Assembly (NCBI GenBank): GCA_016290725.1
Contig: JAEEUZ010000005.1
Coordinates: 1 to 40,773 of the forward strand
DNA length: 40,773 nt
From: Bacteroidales bacterium
Lineage (GTDB): Bacteria > Bacteroidota > Bacteroidia > Bacteroidales > UBA932
Direction of reading: 5' to 3'
A model generated the notes under the pieces. It was not told the origin of the DNA. It was given only the letters and a program-made list of their open reading frames with translations, and searched no databases. Made by a program: the position numbers and the translations under genes. Below are positions 1 to 8,311 of the stretch, one piece after another (position 1 is the stretch's first letter; every line of letters begins with the position of its first letter).

Positions 1-3
1 TAC

Positions 4-436
4 TGCGTGGCCGAAGGCCCTCCCCTGAAGAATTCAGTTCCCCACACCAAGCAAAACGGAAAAGCAACGGCTTGAACGGTTTGCGAAATCTTCTTCCTTA
101 TGTGTGTTGGCCTTGTGCGGTGGCGTTTCTGCGCGGAAGCCCGGTGCGGCTCTTTTCGCCGTGGCTGTTAATGTGTTGGGTTTCAGTTGATTACGATGCG
201 TTCCCCTGGTGAGTTTTAACCAGTGGAAGGATTGTCAAAGTGCTATGCGACAGTGGATTGTCCGCCACGACAGAAACGGAATACGAGGGTGGCTGGAAGG
301 GAACGCACGGGCCGGCGCACCTGCCGCGCCGCGGAGGCGGCTTGCCTACTTGCGCTTTTCCTCATTTTGAAATCCGGCGTAACGAACTTCAAAACGCGAA
401 AAAGTGCAAGTTCTTAGATGGGCCTTCGGCCACGCA
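4..436. repeat. 17-bp perfect inverted repeat pair (TGCGTGGCCGAAGGCCC at 4-20; GGGCCTTCGGCCACGCA at 420-436) in a noncoding block
   Basis: Read directly: 4-20 is the exact reverse complement of 420-436. No convincing ORF in 1-660. Confidence 0.75.
348..411. repeat. Imperfect foldback (ACTTGCGCTTTTCCTCATTTTGAAAT ... ACTTCAAAACGCGAAAAAGTGCAAGT)
   Basis: The two arms are near reverse complements over about 26-29 nt with several mismatches. Confidence 0.65.
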
Positions 437-560
437 AAAACCTCATCGCAATGATTCCAGACCCTCATCACACGCTCGAAACGAATGGGGCGGCATATAC
501 TTTTCAGCGACTCTTTTGCCGGGCTAACGCCCAAGCCCTAAAAGTTGAAAAGCATGAAAA

Positions 561-637
561 GAGCATTTCGTGTGTTTCGTGGCAGGTTTTGGGGCAAATA
601 CCGACAAAAAGTGTTCACGAAACACACGAAACGGCTC
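561..637. repeat. Inverted repeat TTTCGTGTGTTTCGTG (566-581) / CACGAAACACACGAAA (616-631)
   Basis: 16-bp perfect arms. Flanking GAGC (561-564) and GCTC (634-637) extend the pairing. Confidence 0.75.
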
Positions 638-683
638 TATTGTGTGTTTCACAGTAAAGTTGCCAACGGGGTGGGCGAAGTGC

Positions 684-1685
684 TTAGTCCCCCAGGGTGG
701 CGACCATTACGGCTTTGATGGTGTGCATGCGGTTTTCGGCTTCGTCGAAGACGATGGAGTTGGGGCCTTCGAAGACGTCTTCGGTGACTTCGATGCCGTC
801 CAGGCCGAACTTGTCGTAGACGTCCTTGCCAGCCTTGGTGTCCAGGTTGTGGTACGACGGCAAGCAGTGCATGAACTTGCATTTGGGGTTGCCGGTTCGG
901 GCCATCAGGGACGCGTTCACCTGGTAGGGCATGAGCATGCCGATGCGCTCTTTCCACACCTCGTCCGGCTCGCCCATCGACACCCAAATATCAGTGTAGA
1001 TGAAGTCGCATCCGCGCACCCCGGCGTCGACGTCGTCTGTGATGGTAACACGGGCTCCGGTCTCGGAGGCAATGCGCTGACACTCAGCGACTAACTGGGC
1101 CGATGGCTGCAGCGGTTTCGGCGCCACGATGCGCACGTCCATACCCATTTTCGCGCCGCCAACGAGGAGGGAATTACCCATGTTAAAACGGGCGTCTCCG
1201 AGGTATGCGAAGGCCACCTGCGAGAGGGGTTTTTCGACGTGCTCTTCCATGGTGAGAAGGTCGGCCAGAACCTGGGTGGGATGGGCCTCGTTGGTGAGGC
1301 CGTTCCACACGGGAACGCCGGAGAATTCGGCGAGCTCTTCAACCGTCTTTTGGGCGAATCCGCGGTACTCGATTCCGTCGAACATGCGGCCCAAAACGCG
1401 GGCCGTATCCTTCATGGTTTCCTTGATGCCGATCTGCGATCCGGAAGGGCCAAGATACGTCACATGAGCGCCCTGGTCGTATGCGGCAACTTCGAATGCG
1501 CAGCGCGTTCTCGTCGATGTTTTCTCGAAGATCAGCGCAATATTCTTACCTTTCATCCGGGGCTGTTCCGTCCCAGCATATTTAGCACGTTTAAGATCTC
1601 GGGCCAGATCCAAAAAATACCTGATTTCTTTCGGCGAGAAATCCAATAACTTTAGAAAACTTTTGTTTCTAAGATTATAAGCCAT
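684..1685 (-). CDS. arcB: Ornithine carbamoyltransferase (catabolic type likely)
   Basis: [34 protein letters not shown] and DIWVSMGEP motifs. ATG ([12 protein letters not shown]) at 1685; the longer ORF uses an alternative start. Adjacent to carbamate kinase. Confidence 0.9.
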   Translation of the reverse strand: MAYNLRNKSFLKLLDFSPKEIRYFLDLARDLKRAKYAGTEQPRMKGKNIALIFEKTSTRTRCAFEVAAYDQGAHVTYLGPSGSQIGIKETMKDTARVLGRMFDGIEYRGFAQKTVEELAEFSGVPVWNGLTNEAHPTQVLADLLTMEEHVEKPLSQVAFAYLGDARFNMGNSLLVGGAKMGMDVRIVAPKPLQPSAQLVAECQRIASETGARVTITDDVDAGVRGCDFIYTDIWVSMGEPDEVWKERIGMLMPYQVNASLMARTGNPKCKFMHCLPSYHNLDTKAGKDVYDKFGLDGIEVTEDVFEGPNSIVFDEAENRMHTIKAVMVATLGD

Positions 1686-1802
1686 ATTATTAATTATTAA
1701 GTGATTAAATATCTTTAAAAACAATTATTCCAATCTTCAAAACCAAAACTATTTCAGCCTTCGCGGACTAAAACTTTTCTTCCCGAAAAAAGGTGAGGAG
1801 GG

Positions 1803-2738
1803 TTACGGAACAATTCTAGTGCCGCAGGCGGGGTCGTCCAAATGACCTGCTTCGGTGATGACGCACTGGGCGCCGCCGTGCTCGACGAACATGACCCCGG
1901 CGCGGATTTTGGGCGCCATGGAGCCTTCGGCGAACTGGCCTTCGGCGAGATACTGCTTGGCCTGGGCGACGGTAATCACATCCAGAGGCTGCTGCTGAGG
2001 GGTGTTGAAGTTGATGTACGCCTTATCCACATCGGTGAGGATGTAGAACTCGTCGGCGCCGATGGTGACGGCTGCGAGAGCGGAAGCGAGGTCTTTGTCG
2101 ATTACGGCTTCCACGCCCTTCAGGGCGCCATTTTCGCGCACGACGGGGATGCCGCCGCCACCCACGGTAACGACGATGTAGCCCCTCTGGGCGAGCTCTT
2201 TCACGACGTCGATATTAGCTATGCCGATGGGGACGGGCGAGGGCACAACCTTGCGCCATCCGCGGCCGCGGGGGTCCTCCTTCATCGCCACTCCGGAGGC
2301 CATCATGGCGTCGGCATCGGCCTTCGAATAATATGGGCCGACGGGCTTTGTGGGGTTGCGGAACATGGGGTCGTCGGCACCCACCTCAACACGCGTTACG
2401 AGCGACACAACCTTGCGGTCGATGCCCTCGCGTGCGAGCACACTATCCATCGCAGTTTCAATGAGATAGGCGATGCCGCCCTGCGTTTCTGCGCCGCAAT
2501 AATCCATGGGTAAAGCGGGCAGTCCGTGCTCCTTTTTGCCCGCGTCGTGACGCAGCAGATCGTTCCCCACCTGGGGACCGTTTCCGTGCCCGATCACGAT
2601 ATTATATCCGCGCCTTACGAGGGCCATGAGGCTTTCGCAAGTGCTCTCCACGTTGGCGATTTGCTCCTCGAACGTTCCCTTCTGTCCGGAACGCAGGAGG
2701 GCGTTTCCGCCGAATGCAACAACTGCTAATTTTGACAT
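1803..2738 (-). CDS. arcC: Carbamate kinase
   Basis: VVAFGGNALL, GHGNGPQVGN and VTVGGGGIPV motifs; about 311 aa. Confidence 0.93.
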   Translation of the reverse strand: MSKLAVVAFGGNALLRSGQKGTFEEQIANVESTCESLMALVRRGYNIVIGHGNGPQVGNDLLRHDAGKKEHGLPALPMDYCGAETQGGIAYLIETAMDSVLAREGIDRKVVSLVTRVEVGADDPMFRNPTKPVGPYYSKADADAMMASGVAMKEDPRGRGWRKVVPSPVPIGIANIDVVKELAQRGYIVVTVGGGGIPVVRENGALKGVEAVIDKDLASALAAVTIGADEFYILTDVDKAYINFNTPQQQPLDVITVAQAKQYLAEGQFAEGSMAPKIRAGVMFVEHGGAQCVITEAGHLDDPACGTRIVP

Positions 2739-2774
2739 GTTATACGATAAATATTACAGATTTCTCGACTTCGC

Positions 2775-2812
2775 TCGAAATGACAAATACGGGACTATCG
2801 AAATGACAAATA
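2775..2812. repeat. 15-bp direct repeat TCGAAATGACAAATA x2 (2775-2789, 2798-2812)
   Basis: Two exact copies, 23-bp spacing. The first is embedded in TTTCTCGACTTCGCTCGAAATGACA. Confidence 0.75.
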
Positions 2813-2957
2813 GAGATTAATGTTCAGATTTGAAGGTATGTGTTTTCCAAACCCATGGCCACCCTCGGCCGTGTAAGAGGGAGGGGCCCAAACTTGTTTG
2901 GGAGGGGTCGCGAAGCGACGGTTTGGAAAATACATACCGGAAAATCCATTAATCTCT
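2812..2957. repeat. Nested foldback element (outer 11-bp IR AGAGATTAATG/CATTAATCTCT; inner 19-bp IR GGTATGTGTTTTCCAAACC/GGTTTGGAAAATACATACC)
   Basis: 2812-2822 and 2947-2957 are perfect reverse complements. 2835-2853 and 2920-2938 match with one mismatch. Internal hairpins CCCAAACTTGTTTGGG and GTCGCGAAGCGAC. Confidence 0.8.
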
Positions 2958-3866
2958 TCTAAGGGGTAGAGTTGAACAACGAAGCAGGCCGCCCATCTTC
3001 GAAATCTCTCTATACGGGACGGGTTCGGCTTTGATGCCCCAGACGTCCTCCAGATGGTGTTTAAGCCTTGTGAAATGCTCCTCAATCACAACGACGTCCT
3101 CGCTGATCGAGAAGACGTTCGTGTTCATCCAGTACATTTCTTCGCGGGTGATTTCGAAGACGTTGTCCTTGCCGAAGAAATTCACAAGATGCTCCGCGTC
3201 GCGAGGGTTCATGAAGCCGTCGCGGTAGATGATCGCTTTGCCGAGGCCCACCGGCATGAACGTGCAGTCCAGATGAAGGATTCCGTCATACGGGTCGATG
3301 TCGTTCTTGCGAAGGTTCAGCGGAACGATTTCGCGGTCCGGGAAAAGCATCTTCAGATAGTCTACGGCGAGGCGGTTGGAGCGCGCCGTTTTCACCTGCG
3401 GATAGTCCAGGAAATTGTACTGCCCGAGGAAGATGCGGTCGCCATACAGAACCACGTCGCCGCCCTCCACGTGTACCGCTTCCGGCAGGTTGTAAATCTG
3501 TTTGTAATGGATCTGTTCGTAGATTTTTCCGTAGGCGTCAATCTCTTCCTGGCGGTCCGGTATGATGTTGGAAACCACGATCTTATCGTCGATGACGAAT
3601 CCAACGTCACGGGCGAAAACCTGGTTGCAATCCGGCACCAGTTCGGGCCGATAAACCTTCACGCCGTACTTCTCCAGCACGGCCTTGAAAGCGTCCATTT
3701 CGGCGATGATATCGGCCTCCTGGGGATACACCCCGTTGAGCACAGACTCGTAACTTTTGCTGTCGAAAGTCTGGTCCAGCGTGGGCGTTCCGCCGTTTGA
3801 ATACGGCAGTCCGAGGATTACCTCGCGAAGACGTCCCGTTTCGGAACGTACGTTTAGTGTTATCAT
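2949..3866 (-). CDS. Compact amidinohydrolase of the guanidino-group-modifying (arginine deiminase/DDAH-like) superfamily
   Basis: VFARDVGF, HVEGGDV, HLDCTFMPVG and C-terminal RCSTLPLRR (Cys nucleophile motif). About 305 aa from ATG at 3866 (MITLNVRSETG). Confidence 0.8.
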   Translation of the reverse strand: MITLNVRSETGRLREVILGLPYSNGGTPTLDQTFDSKSYESVLNGVYPQEADIIAEMDAFKAVLEKYGVKVYRPELVPDCNQVFARDVGFVIDDKIVVSNIIPDRQEEIDAYGKIYEQIHYKQIYNLPEAVHVEGGDVVLYGDRIFLGQYNFLDYPQVKTARSNRLAVDYLKMLFPDREIVPLNLRKNDIDPYDGILHLDCTFMPVGLGKAIIYRDGFMNPRDAEHLVNFFGKDNVFEITREEMYWMNTNVFSISEDVVVIEEHFTRLKHHLEDVWGIKAEPVPYREISKMGGLLRCSTLPLRRD

Positions 3867-3882
3867 GTGGTGGTTATTAAAG

Positions 3883-3914
3883 AGCGGTCTGGAGGACTGC
3901 TCCACCAGACCGCT
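3883..3914 (-). terminator. Strong hairpin between the SH3 lipoprotein gene stop and the ADI-like start (terminator or leader structure)
   Basis: AGCGGTCTGG (3883-3892) and CCAGACCGCT (3905-3914) are perfect 10-bp complements. Only a weak T-tract follows on the minus strand. Confidence 0.55.
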
Positions 3915-3922
3915 TGGTATGC

Positions 3923-4711
3923 TTATTCTCCCGACGGGAAGGAGCCGGTGGCGCGAAGGTGGGCCTGCTCGTAGAAGGCGTCCAGCGTGGAGGGGCTCAG
4001 TTCATACCACTCCAGGGAACCGCCGTGGCCTTCGATGTCGGTAACCTGCTTATCCGTGAGAAGCTTGGACTTCTTGAACGGATCGCCAAGATTGTCCTCC
4101 AGGAGGTCGCCGCTGACGATGATCCACTTTTCGCGGATGTCCACATCCAGCCAAGTGCCGGGGTTACTGAAGTCGATCTCACGGGTGTAGTTGACGGAAA
4201 GCACATTGCCCTCCACCTTCCAATTACCTGCGTTAGTCCAGCCCTCGAACGTGAAGCCTTCGGCAAGGATCCCGTTCTTAAACAGAACGATAACCCTCTG
4301 GTCCTGAGGACTTTCGCGAATCCATACGCCCTGAAGGAGTTTGGCCATATCGGCATCCGTAAACTCGGGAGTGGGCTCCGTCTGGAGGTAGCGGGAGCTG
4401 GCGTAGCCAATCTTGTCGCCAACCTTTACGATGGTCCATCCGCCCACTTCGCCCATCTTCACGGCGCCCATGGGGCCGTTCACGATCTTGGCGATTATGG
4501 GAGATTTCACATCGGGCTGTTCACGAACGTTCAGGAAGCCGTCATATGCGTTGGAATACACCATTACAATGAGGTCTGCGGCCGACGGAGTGGGTGCAAG
4601 AGTGTCCACTTCGGGTTCCGGCTCAGAACCGCCGCGGGTGGGCAGCGAGCACTTTTCGGCAGTAAAGAGCACGAAACTCAGCGCCGCCAGAAGAATAAAT
4701 ACTTTTCTCAT
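3923..4711 (-). CDS. SH3b-domain lipoprotein
   Basis: Signal peptide plus Cys (MRKVFILLAALSFVLFTAEKC), SH3b-like LNVREQPDVKSPIIAKIVNG...GGWTIVKVGDKIGYASSRYL. Confidence 0.7.
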   Translation of the reverse strand: MRKVFILLAALSFVLFTAEKCSLPTRGGSEPEPEVDTLAPTPSAADLIVMVYSNAYDGFLNVREQPDVKSPIIAKIVNGPMGAVKMGEVGGWTIVKVGDKIGYASSRYLQTEPTPEFTDADMAKLLQGVWIRESPQDQRVIVLFKNGILAEGFTFEGWTNAGNWKVEGNVLSVNYTREIDFSNPGTWLDVDIREKWIIVSGDLLEDNLGDPFKKSKLLTDKQVTDIEGHGGSLEWYELSPSTLDAFYEQAHLRATGSFPSGE

Positions 4712-4719
4712 AGTGTGAA

Positions 4720-5502
4720 TTACTTTTTACCCTTTACTTGCAGATGAGCCTCTTCGTAAACGAATTCGAAGTGTTCGCTGTCCGACTTGTACCACATCAC
4801 GGGAGAAACGCCGGGGCAGCTCTCCACGTACTGTTTGTAGGCCTTCTTGGACATTATGCTCTGCTTCTTGTACTTGAGGTCGTGATTGTCGGTGAGAAGA
4901 TCGCCGTTCACCACAACCCACTCTTCCTTCTCGTTGCATTCAACCCAGGGGTCGATGCCCTCACGTGTGATATGAATGGCCAGAAGGCTTCCTTTGACCT
5001 CCCATTCGCCCAGCTGGTATATGCCCTCCACGGGGAAACCGAGTGCGAAAACGCCGTTCTTGCACAGGTAGATAACTCTCTGCGGCACCATGTAATCCTT
5101 GCTCTCCTCGCTGAGCCAGATGCCCTGGATGCACTTCTCCATGTCTTTGTCGGTGAATTCCGCCGTGGGTTCCGTCTGGAGGTAGCGTGAGCTGGCGTAG
5201 CCGATCTTGTCGCCAACCTTCACAACGGTCCATCCGCCCACTTCGCCCATCTTCACGGCGCCCATGGGGCCGTTCAGGATCTTGCCGATAATGGGGGCCT
5301 TGGTGTCCGGCTGCTCGCGAACGTTCAGGAAACCGTCATACGCGTTGGAATACACCATCACGATGAGGTCTGCTGCCGATGGAGTGGGGGCAAGAGTGTC
5401 CACTTCGGGTTCCGGATCCACAATCTTGCGCTCGAGGGAGCACTTTTCGGCAGTAAAGAGCATGAAGCTCAGAGCCGCCAGAAGAAGGAATAGTTTTTTC
5501 AT
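4720..5502 (-). CDS. SH3b-domain lipoprotein, tandem paralog of the preceding gene
   Basis: Same lipoprotein signal and near-identical SH3b region; divergent C-terminal half. Confidence 0.7.
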   Translation of the reverse strand: MKKLFLLLAALSFMLFTAEKCSLERKIVDPEPEVDTLAPTPSAADLIVMVYSNAYDGFLNVREQPDTKAPIIGKILNGPMGAVKMGEVGGWTVVKVGDKIGYASSRYLQTEPTAEFTDKDMEKCIQGIWLSEESKDYMVPQRVIYLCKNGVFALGFPVEGIYQLGEWEVKGSLLAIHITREGIDPWVECNEKEEWVVVNGDLLTDNHDLKYKKQSIMSKKAYKQYVESCPGVSPVMWYKSDSEHFEFVYEEAHLQVKGKK

Positions 5503-5517
5503 AGGGGTATAAATGGT

Positions 5518-6312
5518 TTATAAGTTCTCCGCCTCTTCAACAGCCTTGAAATAGCGGTAGCTGTTCACCTTGAGTTCGCCGATGGCAGCCTCGTCGCAAA
5601 CCACCACGCCGTTGGGGTGTGCCTGCAGGCCGCTGAGGGTGCAATAGTGGCTCATAGGGCCTTCCACGGCATCGCGAATTGCCCTAGCCTTCTTGGAGCC
5701 GAAAGCAAGGATAACAACCTCCTTGGAGCTCAGAACGGTGGCTACGCCAACGGTAAGGGCCTGCTTGGGAACCTTGTTGAAATCGCCGTCGAAGAAACGG
5801 GCGTTCACCTCGCGGGTGTCCTGGGTGAGGGTGATAACGCGGGTGCGGCTCTCCAGGGAAGAGAAGGGCTCGTTGAAGGCGATGTGGCCGTCTTCGCCAA
5901 CGCCGCCGAGGAAGAGGTCGAAGCCGCCGGCCTCGACGATGGCTTTCTCATAGGCAGCGCATTCTGCCTCAATATCCTTGGCATTGCCGTCCAGAATATG
6001 GATGTTCTCCGGCTTTTCGTCGATCTGGTCGAAAAGATACTTGTGCATGAAGCTGTGATAGCTCTCCGGGTGCTCCACGGGAAGGCCCACATACTCGTCC
6101 ATGTTGAAGGAAATCACGTTCTTGAAGGAAAGCTCCCCTGCCTTGACCATACGGATGAGCTCCGCATAAGTCTCGATGGGGGTACTACCGGTGCAAAGGC
6201 CGATGACGAAAGGTTTGTCAGACACTGCAGCTTTCGCCTTGATGCGGTCTGCAATAAGGTGGGCGGTCCATACGGACGCCTCCTTGGATGAATTTCGAAT
6301 AATTACTTTCAT
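5518..6312 (-). CDS. nagB: Glucosamine-6-phosphate deaminase
   Basis: GLCTGSTPIETYAEL, FNMDEYVGL and GGVGEDGHIAFNEP motifs; 264 aa. Confidence 0.93.
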   Translation of the reverse strand: MKVIIRNSSKEASVWTAHLIADRIKAKAAVSDKPFVIGLCTGSTPIETYAELIRMVKAGELSFKNVISFNMDEYVGLPVEHPESYHSFMHKYLFDQIDEKPENIHILDGNAKDIEAECAAYEKAIVEAGGFDLFLGGVGEDGHIAFNEPFSSLESRTRVITLTQDTREVNARFFDGDFNKVPKQALTVGVATVLSSKEVVILAFGSKKARAIRDAVEGPMSHYCTLSGLQAHPNGVVVCDEAAIGELKVNSYRYFKAVEEAENL

Positions 6313-6364
6313 AATAATTACTACTAACTTAAAAATGGTTAATTGTTGAATAAAAAAGGGTTGC

Positions 6365-8293
6365 TTACCAAAGTTTCAGGAAGACTTCAATCGCCTGATA
6401 CTCAGCCATTCCCAGCTCGTCATAATGACGCGCGGTGGCCGATGTGCGCTCCTCCGCCCTCTGCCAGAATTCGCGGGAATCCTCGCCCGGGAACGGGACG
6501 ATGTCTTTCTGGGACAGGTGCCGATAGATGGCGTGGCGCTTCTTCACCACCTCGTCCGGGCTCAGAGGCACTGCCATGTCCACGCGTCCGAGCTCCCACT
6601 CCATCCATGCGCCGCGGTACAGCCACACATGGGTTTCGTTGAGCCAGGCGTTGCCTTCTTCCTTGAGCTGCTCGATGGCCTCCAGCGCGGCCTCCGTACA
6701 AACGCGGTGCGTACCGTGAGGATCTGCCAGGTCGCCCGCCATGAAGATCATGTGGGGCTTGAGGTCCATTATAAGCTGCTTGATGATATCTACATCCGCC
6801 TGCGTCCTGGGGTTCTTCTTGATGCCGCCGCTCTCATAGAACGGAAGGTTCAGGAAGTGGGCGTTGGTTTCGTCGTTAAGGCCGAAGGAGCGAACGGCTC
6901 CGCGGGCCTCTGAGCGCCTGATTGCGCCCTTCATCTCAAGAAGGGCACGGGGCTCCGGCTCGCCGGGTATCTTGCTGTCTACAAGCGCTTTAACCTCTGC
7001 AAACTTGTCTGCGAAGCCAAGCTGGAAGGCTGCGTCCATGTGCTGCAAAACCACGTCATCGTGCACAGCAACGTTACCGGAAGTCTCGTAAGCAACATGC
7101 ACGTTGTGGCCCTGGGTTGCCAGGCGGATGAAGGTGCCGCCCATGGAAATCACGTCGTCGTCCGGGTGCGGGCTGAAGATGAGAACCGTCTTGGGGAAGG
7201 GCTTCGCGCTCACGGGGCGCGTGCTGTCATCGGCATTCGGTTTGCCGCCGGGCCAGCCTGTTATGGTGTGCTGGAGGTCGTTGAAAACCTCGATGTTGAT
7301 CTTGTCGTAGGGGCCGAATTTCTCCAGGAGTTCGCTGAGGGAATTATCCAGATAATCCTTCTCCGAGAGCTTCAGGATGGGCTTGTGAACCTGCTGGCAC
7401 AGCCACACCACGGCCTTGCGGATGAATTTGCGGGTCCAGTCGCAGGGGCCGATGAGCCAGGGCGCCACGATGCGGGTGAGTTCCGCGGCCGCGACCTCAT
7501 CCACATACAGGGAGATATTGTCGTGCATCTGAAGGTACGACGCCGGGCAAAGAGGGTCCGGCCTGCCTTCCGCGACGGCTTTCACCGCATTCACCTTGTC
7601 TTCGCCCCAGGCCATGAGGATGATCCTTCCGGCGGTGAGCATTGTGCCGATGCCGATGGTGATAGCCTTGTCCGGGGTGAGGGCAATGTCGTGGTTGAAG
7701 TTCTTCGCCTGACGCTTGCGGCTCTTGTAGGAAAGCCTCACCGTGCGGGTGCGGCCCTTGGGGGTGGAACCGGCCTCGTTGAAGCCAACCTGGCCCTGTT
7801 CGCCCATGCCGATGACAAGGAGATCCAGCCCGGTTGCCAGCTTGTCAAACTCTGCGCAGTAGTCGGACACCTGGTCCTGGGGCACGGTGCCGTCCGGGAT
7901 GTGGATGTTCTCCTCCTTGATGTCCACCTTGTCCAGGAAGCTCTCGTGGAGCTTGAAATTGCGGCTCTGCCTTTCTTCCTTTGCGGAAGGATAATATTCG
8001 TCGATGGAAACCACCTCCACGTTCTGGAACGATACCTCGCCGGCCTCGTAGCGGCGTGCAAGCTCGTTGTAAAGGCTCTGGGGCGTTGCACCGGTGGTGA
8101 GGCCCAGGCGGAACAGGCGTCCCGGAGGAGCGCTGTTCACCGCGTTCACGATGATATCGGCAATATCCTTTGCCGCCAGGCGCGATTCCTTGTAAATCTG
8201 CGTGGAGATTTTCTCGTAGCTGTGGAGAATCCCCTTCGGCAGGCCTTTCTCGATGAGTCCGCCGTCGTACGGAAGAGTGAAATGTTTGCTCAT
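6365..8293 (-). CDS. NagB-like domain fused to PIG-L/LmbE-type deacetylase domain
   Basis: N-terminal GLTTGATPQSLYNEL and SIDEYYPS; C-terminal VLIFSPHPDDDVISMGGTFIRL. 642 aa single ORF. Confidence 0.88.
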   Translation of the reverse strand: MSKHFTLPYDGGLIEKGLPKGILHSYEKISTQIYKESRLAAKDIADIIVNAVNSAPPGRLFRLGLTTGATPQSLYNELARRYEAGEVSFQNVEVVSIDEYYPSAKEERQSRNFKLHESFLDKVDIKEENIHIPDGTVPQDQVSDYCAEFDKLATGLDLLVIGMGEQGQVGFNEAGSTPKGRTRTVRLSYKSRKRQAKNFNHDIALTPDKAITIGIGTMLTAGRIILMAWGEDKVNAVKAVAEGRPDPLCPASYLQMHDNISLYVDEVAAAELTRIVAPWLIGPCDWTRKFIRKAVVWLCQQVHKPILKLSEKDYLDNSLSELLEKFGPYDKINIEVFNDLQHTITGWPGGKPNADDSTRPVSAKPFPKTVLIFSPHPDDDVISMGGTFIRLATQGHNVHVAYETSGNVAVHDDVVLQHMDAAFQLGFADKFAEVKALVDSKIPGEPEPRALLEMKGAIRRSEARGAVRSFGLNDETNAHFLNLPFYESGGIKKNPRTQADVDIIKQLIMDLKPHMIFMAGDLADPHGTHRVCTEAALEAIEQLKEEGNAWLNETHVWLYRGAWMEWELGRVDMAVPLSPDEVVKKRHAIYRHLSQKDIVPFPGEDSREFWQRAEERTSATARHYDELGMAEYQAIEVFLKLW

Positions 8294-8311
8294 ATTGTAG
8301 GTTCAGGTTTA

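Noticed and set aside
1-660. tRNA, tmRNA, RNase P or SRP RNA in the noncoding block
   Set aside because: Searched by eye for T-loop GTTCRANNC and for the conserved RNase P/tmRNA/SRP motifs I know; none matched convincingly.
223-1094. Small overlapping ORFs (64-174 aa) in and near the leading noncoding block
   Set aside because: Mutually overlapping, compositionally atypical, no recognisable domains. They run through inverted repeats, and the longest extends antisense into the OTC gene.
2795-3085. 96-aa minus-strand ORF across the foldback and the ADI-like gene 3' end
   Set aside because: Overlaps the real gene out of frame and crosses the palindromic repeat; no domain signal.
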